Part shown: piece by piece, positions 49,377-59,881 of the stretch | Numbering within the stretch: the stretch's first letter is position 1 | Layout: each line of letters opens with the position of its first letter | Source: Klebsormidium nitens | Lineage: Eukaryota; Streptophyta; Klebsormidiophyceae; Klebsormidiales; Klebsormidiaceae | Length of the DNA stretch: 64,000 nt | Direction: 5' to 3' | NCBI GenBank assembly: GCA_000708835.1 | Contig: DF237075.1 | Coordinates: 98,956 to 162,955 of the forward strand | The notes under the pieces: generated by a model | The model's input: only the letters and a program-made list of their open reading frames with translations | Databases searched by the model: none | Told to the model about the DNA's origin: nothing | Program-made: the position numbers and the translations under genes

Positions 49377-51365
49377 CTATTCAGAAACTTTGTAGGAAAA
49401 ATGGCCGAGCGAAGCAACTGACTCCGAGTATATTTGTCCAAGGTTTTCATCTGGGCTAAGGATCTTGTCATCAATGTCCCGTCTGATTCCGTCCACGTCT
49501 GGCTTCCCCGCTTCAAAAGCTGCTTCGAGACACGTCACCAGATTGTCCATCGTGTCTTCGCACGACGTCAAGAGCTCGACGTCGCTGATCTGCAGGTTGA
49601 GGTGAGACATCAGTCTTCGCGGCATTGAAACATAAAGCTGAACACTAAATTCCTCTCCAACCCAATTCATTCTGCAATCTCTCCTCGTAGACAGGAGGAG
49701 TTCGTCGCACGGTGTACCGAAATCTCGCTGACCCTAGGCTGGTCGGACTGCTTGGCGCTCAACACGTTCCAGGTCTCGAATCGCATTTAGCATACCGTCT
49801 GATCCTTTGAGTAGCACGCTGCACCAAGCGCCGATGTCAGCTCAAATATGTCAGATAGTTGGCAATAAAGTCGCATTTGTCAACAGGCTGCAATGCCCCT
49901 TCAAACTTAGAGAATTAGAAGACCTTTGATGTGAAAGATAAAAAGAAAGCAAGAATTCTAAATCACCTTGCAGTGAAGAACGTCACTTACGACCTCCCGT
50001 CTCAGGTCGGAGTTGCCAATGCTTTCCAAGACATGCTTCCAGCATGTGAGAAGATGCCCATAGGCTTTCGAAGACCTTCGAGTTGCAAGCACCGTGGAGA
50101 GCAGTTCAGAGACTGCAGATCACAGTAGCTTGAGTTAACAAAGGACTCACATTTCAATTAACATGGCGGAAACACGTAGTACAACAAGGAAAAAGTTCGG
50201 GTTCAAGCAACTCCATTGATTTGAATCGCTGGATCGACTGGAGAAGGTGATGCAAATCGAGCGATCGATGTATTTCGAGCAGAACTTCTGATGCTTTTCG
50301 AGGGAGTAGATTGGCTGTCCGCGTATCAATCAGAAAGGATTTGTAATTTGTGCATGAGGTAATCTGTCAATAGCCAAAGAGGAGTGTGATAGAGGCGACG
50401 AACCCAGGAAGCTCTTGTTTTCTTGGTGGAACGAGCCGAATATCTGGCCCACTGCCTCCACTACGGCCCCCAAAACGTCCCATTTCAAATGCAGGCACAA
50501 GCAGGATAGTAGCCCGTTGCAAGAAAGATTCCGGATCATTTCGCTGCATGAAGCAGAGCAATCTGATGAGAATCTCCGTTTTAAGAATTGAAGCTGTCAA
50601 CACCAGTGGAAGATAACGGGTTCAATATCAACAAGGATGATTTATGCGTACCCTCCTTCTTACTTGTTGACATGTTAAAACGGACAGGCGTTGACATCAC
50701 CCGCTCGCGAAAGCTGAGGGATCAAGCCTCCCTATCTGAGTCCGGTGACTGAAGCAGCTTGCAATCCAACACATGTTCACAGACCAGATGCGATAGACGC
50801 CTTTCAGTTTGGAAAGACGTCACCTCTCTGGAAGAAGTCCGCCATCCAAAAGCTTCCACAGTAAGTATAAGCAGTTCAAGTAAGCCTGACCGTCCCAGGA
50901 TATGAGCTCGTTCTTGCGTTCAAACAACTGCATAAGTAATCAGGATGCGTTCTGTTCCTCATTTTTTCAAGTTGACCTTGATGGCAAAGGGCTTTACAAG
51001 CAGATTGTCCAGATTTCTTAAAGATGTGAAAGAAGGGTTGCGATTTCCCTAGAACGCAAAAGCTTTCTGTGCAGGTTTTAGCCTCACCTTCATACTCAGT
51101 CTTTCTGCCGAGGCCAGCTCCTGCTCCTCGCAGCCTGATATTGGTCCTTTGTACCGATCAAGCTGCTGAGCGATATTTCTTAGGAAGGTGTTGCTATTAC
51201 CTGCATACAAACATCGTCTTTCATCATGCCGTTGACAGATCGTCGTGATAGAACCTTGTTGAAAGAACACCCTCCCAACTTCAAGAGTCGAAAGAACGAC
51301 TGGACCTCTTTTTAATTTAGCATCAATGGTCCTGGATCCTTCAGTAGAAACAGTTGTGCTGAATC
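49377..51365 (-). CDS. Unrecognised multi-exon gene (pieces only)
   Basis: I do not recognise this gene and cannot join all exons. A terminal exon-like frame (about 49670-49377) follows a TTGCAG acceptor and contains QISDVELLTSCEDTMDNL, ending at TAG. A second coding-looking frame (about 51340-51088) contains RGPVVLSTLEVGRVFFQQG and NTFLRNIAQQLDRYKGP and ends ERLSMK at a perfect GTGAGG donor. A third piece, about 50539-50330, has WDVLGAVVEAVGQIFGSF. A longer frame at 52071-51525 begins with ATG and ends at a GTGAGT donor; it may be the first exon. Base composition is more A+T-rich than in neighbouring genes. Order and number of exons are inference. Confidence 0.33.
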
Positions 51366-52071
51366 AATGATGAATGCCATTTCGCGAAAACTGAGAAAAA
51401 CCCGCCAGCCGAGTAAGATTCACTCCATACTGAACATTCCCTGTCAGCCGTTCCTAAGAAAGGTCTCAATATTACACTTTCTTAATCAGCGACATGGATC
51501 CACGAAGCTCACTGCAAAACTCACCGGCTCTAGCCGTTGTTCCATGATCGTACGACGAACCCCCCACCAAATGTTGCTGATTACGCAGAAATTCTGAGAA
51601 TCGTTCCGTCATTGCATGCAAGCACCTGGCATGATAGTGAGATGTTGCATCAAGAACAGGGCTAAACGTAGTGTATCGCTGGTGCTGCATCGGCATGTTG
51701 TTAGGCTCAGCTAGGAACCTCAGTGCTCGTCTCTGGTGCTTCTCTGCTCTTGGTCTTTCTGAGACAGTCTCGAATTGCTGAGGCGGTGGGAGATGCAGAT
51801 CAGTCGAACATCTACCACATGGTAAGATGTTAAGATGGTAAGATCTTACTGCATTGGTGGCATCTGAAGCAGAGCATCTGCATGGCATTGAGCGCTCAAG
51901 TATTAGTCGGCCCAAGTCGGCCGCTTTATCCGATGAGTCCCTAGCTTCACCTGACGTCCGCACTGCGTCCGCGTCGATCCGCACATAGCTTGTATCTGTG
52001 CCGGGCGGCCGGGCGGCCGCGATGGGCGACGCATGCGTAGGCTTTGCCCGGCGGTTTGAGGGTTCTATCAT

Positions 52072-52969
52072 CTATGATAATTGGCTGCGCGGCCGGCCCG
52101 GCGGCCCGCGTGCGGATCCCCGCGTCGCCCTGCCCTTGTGCTAGGCAGCTGCTCTTCAGTCTTCCTCAATGATTGCCACCAATGCCAATGGGACCACAGC
52201 GTGGCGGCTGATCTGACAAATCGTAGGGCCCATTGCAAGCAAAGCGATTTGTTCAGCTGCATAATTACAAACCTGCGTTCATCCCCAGCTTGAGACCCGT
52301 TTGGGTCACCAAATGGCGCAGCGTTTTGTATCTCCCTGGGTGCAATACTGATTACACCAGGTAAGGCCACCTTTTCGACCCTTCGAAGCGGCGTAGTAAA
52401 CGTGTGAAGGGGCTTTTAAGCATTAAAGTAGAGTGCTTTGAGTCAATCTCTTTCACCACCCTTTATCCCGTTTTCATCTACTCCTTCCTATGTACTTCAA
52501 TGGGTTCTGACACTCATGAAGCAGCACTCTCCACAGAATGTCAGGGGGAGAGGTGGTGCAGGTATTTAGCTACCTTCAGTGGTTGAGCTCGTTCTGTTGT
52601 GCCAGCATCACACTAAAGGCGTTGAATCACTCTCTAGAGTGGCACTTTTGCAATGAACAGAAATCCTTGATAACTGATTGGTCGCTGAAAGAAGTCTTGA
52701 GTTGCTGAGTGCTTCTCAGCGACTTGGTTGAAATATTTGCAGTCGATTGTGGTATGGAAGAAAATGTTGGTACCATCAAACCCAATTGTCTATCTCAAGA
52801 TGAAGGGCATTTTGCAAGGAGCTGGGCTGTTTGTCTATCAGGCTTTTACTTCAATAGAACCATTGAAACAAATAGTGTGTTTCAAGTGTTCCATGACAGA
52901 GTCCTAAAGATTTTTTGAGTCAAGGTACTATAGGAAAGCCGGCAAGCCCCCTGATCTCCACTGGAAGAG
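52072..52969. other. Spacer upstream of THG1
   Basis: GC-rich at 52081-52130, otherwise mixed composition. No coding frame is supported. It probably includes the THG1 promoter on the plus strand. Confidence 0.4.
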
Positions 52970-55900
52970 ATGGCCAACAGCCGGTATGAGTATGTCAAGC
53001 GCTTTGAGCTGGCAGATGAGCTTCTGCCAGAGGTCTGGATAGTCATACGAATCGACGGAAGGGGCTTCACAAAGTGAGTGCTTTTTGAGTGAGTTTGCAG
53101 CAAAATTTCAAATACTATGATGATTTGACAGCCATCGAAGACTCTGCTTGCTTTTGCCCGTCTTTCTTTCAGTTATTGGCTGTAAGAAAGGACTGCAGCT
53201 ACTTTTGACCAATCACGCCTTTGTTGGGTAGACCTGACATGTTGTTTTGCAAAGTGGATGTGGGGATTAGGAACCTGTCAGACTAGTGGAGATTGTGTAC
53301 TTGGTTGATTCTGTTGTGAAATATCCTCGAACGAACAACTCCACTCATATGATCACCGTCTGCCTGCTCAAGTTGACGGTGCTAGCGCGCCTGTGCAGAT
53401 TTTCACAGGCGCACGAGTTTGAGAAGCCCAACGACGTGAGGGCGTTATGTCTAATGAATGCGAGCGCCAAAGCGGTGGTAGAAGACCAGCCAGACTGCAT
53501 CTTTGCATACGGGGTAAGCGACGAGTACAGGTGAGACCCCTTGTCAGTCTGATGTCAGCAGTCATGGCTGTCAACCAGGCTTCGTTTCCAGAAAGGCGGT
53601 ATACTGGCAGGCATCTCTCTTTTTGCAGAGTTGAGCAAAGTCCGCCTTTTCCTGGTCTGGTGAACTCGAGATGGTCTCAGAGACCCATTTATATAACGAC
53701 TACAGGAAAGGGAAGCGCGGAGCAACGTTCTGAGAAAAAGTCCAGCTGCCAGGACAGAGATGCTTGACGGCTATGATGCAAACGTTCTGAAAGAAGCATG
53801 TGACGCTGTGCAGTTTCGTCTTGAGGAAGTCGACCTCCTTATATCAGCGTCGTGCCAGGTGAGGTTTCCAATTTGAGTCGCCTCTGACTCGGTCCTTGAT
53901 CGATCGAGGATTGTTGAAGTCATCGTCATCTTCTTAACCTTCGGGCTAAGCCTGAATCGACTCTGCTGGCTTTCGATCTGGCTATCGCTCCTTTCACCTC
54001 TAAACGTCCGACATCAACTTTACTAGGGATGTCATACCAGTCTGTATTTGGCAGAGAAACAGTAGGAAAGGGGTCGCGAGGGCGCGCAAATTAAGCAAAA
54101 TGCGGCGGCCCCGACGGCGTTCCTTGCATTGCCATTGGTGGAAACTTTAGTCGGTAGTGCGCCGACATGCACGGCCTCGTACAATTTACATCGACGGCGG
54201 CACACCGCGTCCCGTCTATAGGTCGAATGAGCGGTAAACCGTCCGATAAAGAAATCAGACAGGAAAGTGGTTACAATCTTGTATCCGTACAGCTCCTCCG
54301 ACACGTGTTATATTCCTTGAAACCCGGAACAGCTTGCATATTCCGTTATCACGGTTATGCATAAGGTCACAGCCCGTCTTACATTCAGTAAAAGGTTCAA
54401 GGCACTGAAATGACATTGTAGGGCTCTAATTTTAAACCTTTCAGTGGTCATATGAAATCCAAGTACCGGTAGTTCCAAATAAACCCGAGTCTGAAACCCA
54501 GTCTATGGAGCGAAATCTATCAATAGAACCAGTAAACCTGGGTCTTACCTAATCACTTCTACTATGGTATAAGAGGATAAATCCGGATATATTTGAAAGT
54601 ACATGACTGATAATATTGTAGTGTGTTACGAAAATATCATCTTGCTATCCAAAACAGCCCCTCTGCCCGGGCGTAATTCCAATTTTTTTGATAGAGAATA
54701 CTTCCTGCGTACTGCTCAAAGAGGAGGGGGGTGACCCTAAGGGATTACCACGGGCGTTTGAGGTGTCCGCTTCAAGATTTCCAGACAAGCCTCCGTGGTG
54801 ACTGGTTCATCACGAACCGTAAAAGCTTGCTGAAGACACCCTACTTTTCACAAGATCAAAGTTGAGCTTACCCTCCTCAGGTTTCGAGGTGTCCGCTTCC
54901 CTGCTTCCAGACAAGCGTCTGTCACGTGGCCCGTCTGCCACAGTCTCACTTGCTGTTCGTGGCTGCGATTGCTCGTTGCCTCTCCCTGTCCTTCACTGCT
55001 CAGCTCGGTGTCATCGCTTCTCTCCGCAGCAAGCTGGTGTCGGTGTTTGTCTCGTACTTCGCCAGTAACTTCGTCCACCGATGGCCCGACTTCTTCCCCG
55101 ACAAGAATCTCCAGTACCTTCCTGCATTCGATGGCCGAGCGGTCTGCTATCCGACGGCTGCTATCCTGCGGGACTACCTAGCCTGGCGACAGGTCGACTG
55201 TGAGCTGCTGTTTCCGAATCGAAAATAGGTTTTCGTGTCGACTGGAAACGTAACTATCTTGCTGTCTCTTTGGTTAAGTATCCCTTGAAGATGAAGAACT
55301 TCCGATTCACTTCGCGGCGTGTGCCTGCCCAATAAGATTCAGATAAACTTCTGACCCTTCTTTCGTGTGCCTCCTTTAAGGGCACGGCTTTCACAAGAAC
55401 AGATTACTTCCACAGCAGCACTCACTCTGCAGGATCCTGTCTCCTTAATCGCCACATTGATCCAGAATAGGAACCGTGCAGTCAATTTCTCCACATGACG
55501 CTTTCCAAGGTCGAAGCCAAACATGTTTGGAACCTAGTGGCCAAAACACGTTGAGTGCGATTTTCCGTCACTTGTGTCCAAGCATTGGTCAGATTTACGG
55601 TCTTTTACATTCCGCCCGGGCTCTCTTGTGCTGCAGGTCACATCAACAACCAGTACAACGCGTGCTACTGGGCCCTCGTCAAGTCTGGCGCCACGCCAGC
55701 AGAAGCGCAGGCCACCATCAAGGTGCGCAAGCAGTCTCTCCGACACGGTTCTGCCTCCTGATGTCCAGCAAACCGCTTTCCCATCTGGAGCAAGAGCAGT
55801 TTTCCGCTTTTCACTGAGCCCACATAAACCGGGGACGCGTCTCTGATTTGCTAGTTGAGTGTCTTTTGTGATCTTCCCCAGCGCGTGCAGCAGCCAATAG

Positions 55901-57338
55901 CCGTTTGGGCGGAAGTGCGGTCTTTTGCTGTGGGAATCTCTGTAGTCTTTGTTGTGGTCTGAGCCGAGTAGAAATCGCGCCTTTGCTTATGTACGCAGGG
56001 TACGCAGGCTGACTTCAAGAACGAGCTCCTCTTCAAGCGGTTCGGCATCAACTACTCTACGTTGCCCGCCATCTTCAGAAAAGGCACTAGCATCTACCGG
56101 AAAGAGGTGAAGGTGTCCCCGATCGTTTATGGCTCCCTCCGTAGAAAGGACGTCAATGGGACATGCCGTCGCTTCCTTCTTGACGCAACGCACTCTAAAA
56201 GTTGAGCCTCTGTACGGGAGGTGCCGACATTCTTGGGGCTATCGAAGGGTCAAAGCGTCAAGGGCTTTTTAGACAAACGACTTACAGAAATTTTCCTGCT
56301 CGAGGCGCAATCGGGCAGTGGGTTTTCGGAAGTGACGATTCGCGTGCATCCTCGCAGCCAGAGCTAGTGCACCGGGCTGTAGACCAACAAATTTAATGCC
56401 TGAACGCTTCTGCTACCCCTTGCATACGTTGAGTATCGGGAGATATCACCATGTGCACTCCATCTTGCTTCTCAATGCCTCCTCGTCCAACTCAAGGGTG
56501 GCTGCCGCTTTTCCTTTCTGAGTGCAGGTCCAAAAGGCGCCGCCAGCCAAGAAGCTGCGCATTTCGGGGCGTGGCGAAAAGAACACAACAGCTTCTTCTC
56601 CAAACAACGATTCGCCGCCCATGACCATGGAAGACAAGCGCAACCTGAGCATTGCCCTAGCCAACATGGGTCCGGACCTCTTAAGAGGAATCGTCGAGAT
56701 CATCAAGGAGCGTCACGCTGAACTTATCTCGAACGACGAGGAGCTTACGCTGGACATCGACGTCCTGGATGACGCCACGCTTTGGGGGCTAAAGCGGTAC
56801 GTTGAAGAGAAGGTGGAGGGGCCACGGGCGTCCGAGGAGGCGGGACCGTCCGTGCCACCAGCTCAGGTGAGAGGCTGGCTTCGAAAGCCTGCCATCGAAA
56901 TCTCTGTGCTCGCCTTCTCCTAGCTAGGCCCCGTACGCCCATATAAATAGGCGAAAAGGGAGCATAGAAGTCAAGATTCACTCGGCAATCTCAAATTGAC
57001 GTCATGCGCAAGATGGTAGGTAAGATGCGCCGTTTAGATTGCGCTTTGACATCGTCATGAGTTGTTTCTTGCTGAATGCTTGTGTCAAACGACAGCTAGG
57101 TTTATCCATTGCCTTGCCTTCAGTTTTCGAAGTCGGTTTCCGCTTGTCAATACAGCCCTGCGAGGAGAACGGAGAGCGGGCACAGCGGAGAAAGCGACAG
57201 CTGGTGGTCGATCATTGTGACATAATAGGGCCCAGCTTCTGGAAAGAAAACCCAATGTTGCTAGGTCGTGACTTCCAGCCGAGAGACGAGAGAGAGTCGA
57301 ACGGTAGCTCCCCAGGAACTCGGACACAAGACACATGA
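52970..57338 (+). CDS. THG1: tRNA-His guanylyltransferase THG1 with an internal NET domain
   Basis: Eight exons, 52970-53073, 53399-53530, 53814-53858, 55030-55199, 55637-55722, 55999-56106, 56528-56866 and 57156-57338, keep phase throughout and give 388 residues. THG1 adds the essential G(-1) to the 5' end of tRNA-His by reverse polymerisation. Signatures: IRIDGRGFTKFS (metal-binding Asp), FEKPND, YGVSDEYSFVL (second catalytic Asp, split between exons 2 and 3), LYQRRASK, FDGRAVCYP, DYLAWRQVDCHINNQYN, NYSTLPAIFRKGTSIYRKE, and finally VVDHCDIIGPSFWKENPMLL. Between the last two, exon 7 inserts 113 residues (216-328) with a BET-type NET domain. Without it the protein would be 275 residues, the normal THG1 size. 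Plants often carry a tandem double THG1; this is a single copy. Confidence 0.9.
54760..54922 (+). repeat. Dispersed pair of about 37-bp direct repeats
   Basis: GAGGTGTCCGCTTC-x8-CCAGACAAGC occurs at about 54760 and again at about 54886, both within THG1 intron 3. The second copy lies shortly before the exon 4 acceptor. No function is apparent. Confidence 0.7.
56528..56866 (+). other. NET (extra-terminal) domain exon inside THG1
   Basis: The exon has a pyrimidine-rich TGCAG acceptor and a CAG-GTGAGA donor. It is flanked by phase-0 introns and is 339 nt, so inclusion or skipping keeps frame. It starts with a basic, nuclear-signal-like VQKAPPAKKLRISGRG. Then PMTMEDKRNLSIALANM, LLRGIVEIIKER and LTLDIDVLDDATLWGLKRYV (protein residues about 246-307) match the NET fold of BET bromodomain/GTE proteins: initial M-x-x-E-x-K/R-x-x-L, central VxxIIxxR, acidic ELxLDID, and TLWxLxRYV. 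NET domains bind short basic/hydrophobic peptides of chromatin partners. No bromodomain is nearby. Confidence 0.85.
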
Positions 57339-58328
57339 GTCTCAAAGTAATTGCGGAAAGGCTGCCTTTTTCATGCCTGTCCGGTCTGTCGAGTGGCACT
57401 GCCTGCATCCACTGTTGTGTGCAAATAACGGAGAGGTTGGACGTTACCCATAACATATATAGAGCGTTGGAGATTTTACACCGCAATACTAGTTCATTCT
57501 TCGTATCCCTTTGTATCCCATGGCAATACGCGAGAATGCGACAATTGAACCATGACACATGAAGAGTAATTGCGAACGTAGTGGAAATTACTCTCCACGC
57601 TTATTTTTTCACATGAAGAGCGGCCAAAGAAACCTTTGGCCACTGGATGATCGTAAGTGGCAGCCTAGATACACCTGCAGGAGTTGAACTCGAGTAAGGA
57701 GCGTTCCTCCTTAATTACCTATGTCTCCTTCATACTTGGTGTGCCACGAAGACATGTACAAACGAGGCTTAACCGATCGGATTAGCCTTCGATCTAGCCT
57801 CCTAGCTTGCTTGAGTTTGCGACCCCCTAGCTGCATTCTGCTAAATTTTGAAGACCGCATATCTTTCTACTTGCAAAATCGGAAGCCTAAGACCAATGCG
57901 TCGAACAGGCCGAACATTCCTGGGCGTGTCCTTCCGTGCAATCACCAACGTATGAGTTTGTCACTTTCAAAACTTGAAATCAAACTCATTTTTCCAATGC
58001 ATGAAGTTTTGCGACGGCGTTTGTGACGAAGGCCTATGTATCCACTATGTCGCTATGTCTAAGGCGCAGCTCTCTAGTTCGCCGCTTGAGTTTTTCGACG
58101 TCCCAGCTTCATGACTGCTGAACAGCTCAAATGCATGCATGAGCCCATTGCAAAAAACAAATCGACCTGCCTGCAAATAGAGCAATCAGGCTATCATGTC
58201 ACATGCGACTCGAGTGCTTTGAAGTTTGCACTTCTTTGGGCTGTCCAGTGCATGTGCTCATTGCATTTGTTGCATCTGCCATCAATGCATCTGCTCTGGA
58301 GCTGGTAGGTACAGGTAGTGGTACTACA
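57339..58328. other. 3' flank of THG1
   Basis: No gene supported. A hairpin, GGCCAAAG AAAC CTTTGGCC, at about 57623-57642 could be a 3'-end or structural signal, but this is uncertain. Confidence 0.4.
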
Positions 58329-58583
58329 GGTACCGGTAGACATACGGAGCGGGGTCAAGGAGAATTAGTAATTTCAGGACCGGGGCCGGGGATGCTGTTG
58401 GAAGGCGTGACGTGGCGAGGTTTAGGGTTTTGACTGGGGCCTTTTCATCCGTGATTGGCCGAAAGGAGCCTAGCCCAGGGTTTGGCCCCTAAACCTCGCC
58501 ACGTCACGCTTTCCAACAGCATCCCGGGCCGGCCCCGGTCCTGAAATTTTACTATTTCTCCTTGACCCCGCTCATACGGTACT
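58329..58583. mobile_element. Foldback (long inverted repeat) MITE-like element
   Basis: Two inverted arms of roughly 95-100 bp surround a spacer of about 50-60 bp. The left arm runs from GTACCGG through GAGCGGGGTCAAGGAGAA, TTTCAGGACCGGGGCCGG, GATGCTGTTGGAA and CGTGACGTGGCGAGGTTTAG. The right arm is the reverse complement of the same blocks with a few substitutions and small indels. The whole would fold into a single hairpin. No ORF. A clear target duplication was not found. Confidence 0.72.
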
Positions 58584-58789
58584 AACTTGTAAGGTGCTAT
58601 AATAGCCAGATTGACGTGGCTTGCGCTGTACGGAAAATGACGCAACTTCCTCATTCTCATTGGGCGGCCTGCGATCATCCTGCAAACTTACCCAGAAAAC
58701 GTACGGTCAATGGGGCGCCAATCACTTCTGAACAGCCGGGACCGACGCTTCATTGATTTTCTACATGTTTTGAGTCACTCCGGAGTCAG

Positions 58790-59060
58790 TACTTACTACT
58801 AAGTCTGTACTTGGCACATTGCACCTGTGTACAGTTTACGGTACGGTACCTACCTTGATTTACGGTAGGTATCTATACTGAGCATGGCAGAACGGCAACT
58901 GCCATACCGTACTAGGTAATAAGTACCTACTGGTCGGTGCGCTGTCACGCACCAATCGTGTGTACCTACCGTGTACCTCGCGTCGTGCCTCTTCCTGCAT
59001 TGGCAGACTACCGTAGGTACCTCCTACCACCTGGGGTACCGGTACACTGTAGCTACATGC
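58790..59060. repeat. GGTACC/TAGGTAC-rich degenerate repeat tract
   Basis: Many overlapping copies of GTACCTACC, TACGGTAGGTA, CCGTAGGTACC and GGTACCGGTAC occur in both orientations between the two inverted-repeat elements. The copies are irregularly spaced. Similar GTAC-rich sequence also borders the foldback element on its left (about 58311-58340). Confidence 0.65.
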
Positions 59061-59087
59061 AAGATTGAAGACAGCAGAATAGAGTTA

Positions 59088-59387
59088 CCCGTAGTCCAAG
59101 GTAATGATTCCGAATAAATAAATAACTATTTGCAGTCGGAAAGCCAAAAATTCGGATGTCTTTATTCGGAAAGTGGAAATTCGGAAAAGTTAATCAAATC
59201 TGGAATGGTCCTCGGAAGCCCAAAAACGGCCAAAAACAGCTCTAAAATCCCCCTCTTGAGTGGGAACATAGGGCATTCGGATTGTTTTCGGAAATCAGCA
59301 TAAATAAATCTGCTTCTTTGGTCGGATTGTCGGAAAATACTCGAATTCAAAATAAAATCGTTCGGAATCATCACGTTGGACTACGGG
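59088..59387. mobile_element. TA-flanked MITE (Tc1/mariner-like ends)
   Basis: A 300-bp element has terminal inverted repeats CCCGTAGTCCAAGGTAATGA (left) and CCCGTAGTCCAACGTGATGA (right, minus strand), both followed by TTCCGAA. Over 28 positions 25 match. It is bounded by TA on each side (59086-59087 and 59388-59389), as in TA-duplicating elements. The interior is A+T-rich and repeats ATTCGGA. There is no transposase frame. Confidence 0.75.
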
Positions 59388-59881
59388 TACCTAGCTATGT
59401 ACAGGCGCAGGTGCAGAAGCTAATACGGTGTTCATGGCAGCATGGGCCGAAGATGGAGCCTTCCCTTTGCCAAAGATGGAGGGCTTCAGAAAAGCAGGCG
59501 CAGCGCGCTACTGTGACATGACACGAGACTTCGATATTTGTGGAGATCATTGAGGAACTTACTTAGTACTGACTAGAGTTCCTTCTGGTGGCAACGTCAT
59601 TGAGACTGTATCAAAGGGTCTTACAAACAGTGTCATCAATCTTATCCTGCGACGTCAGAGTGCAAAGCCTTGGCCCCTTTCTCCAAGCAATATTTATACA
59701 TGCGGGGAGCTGCAGGATCTTGGCGTCCGTTTTGCACGTCAAACTTGATCACGCCACCACCCTGACTTCCTTCTAGTAGAGCCTGCGTTAAGCGCTTCAA
59801 GCAAAGAGCTTTGCTCAAAAGTTCGAGCAGATTACCTGCGCATAGGGGAAGTGACTCGGAAAGGCTACGCAAAGCGGCACT

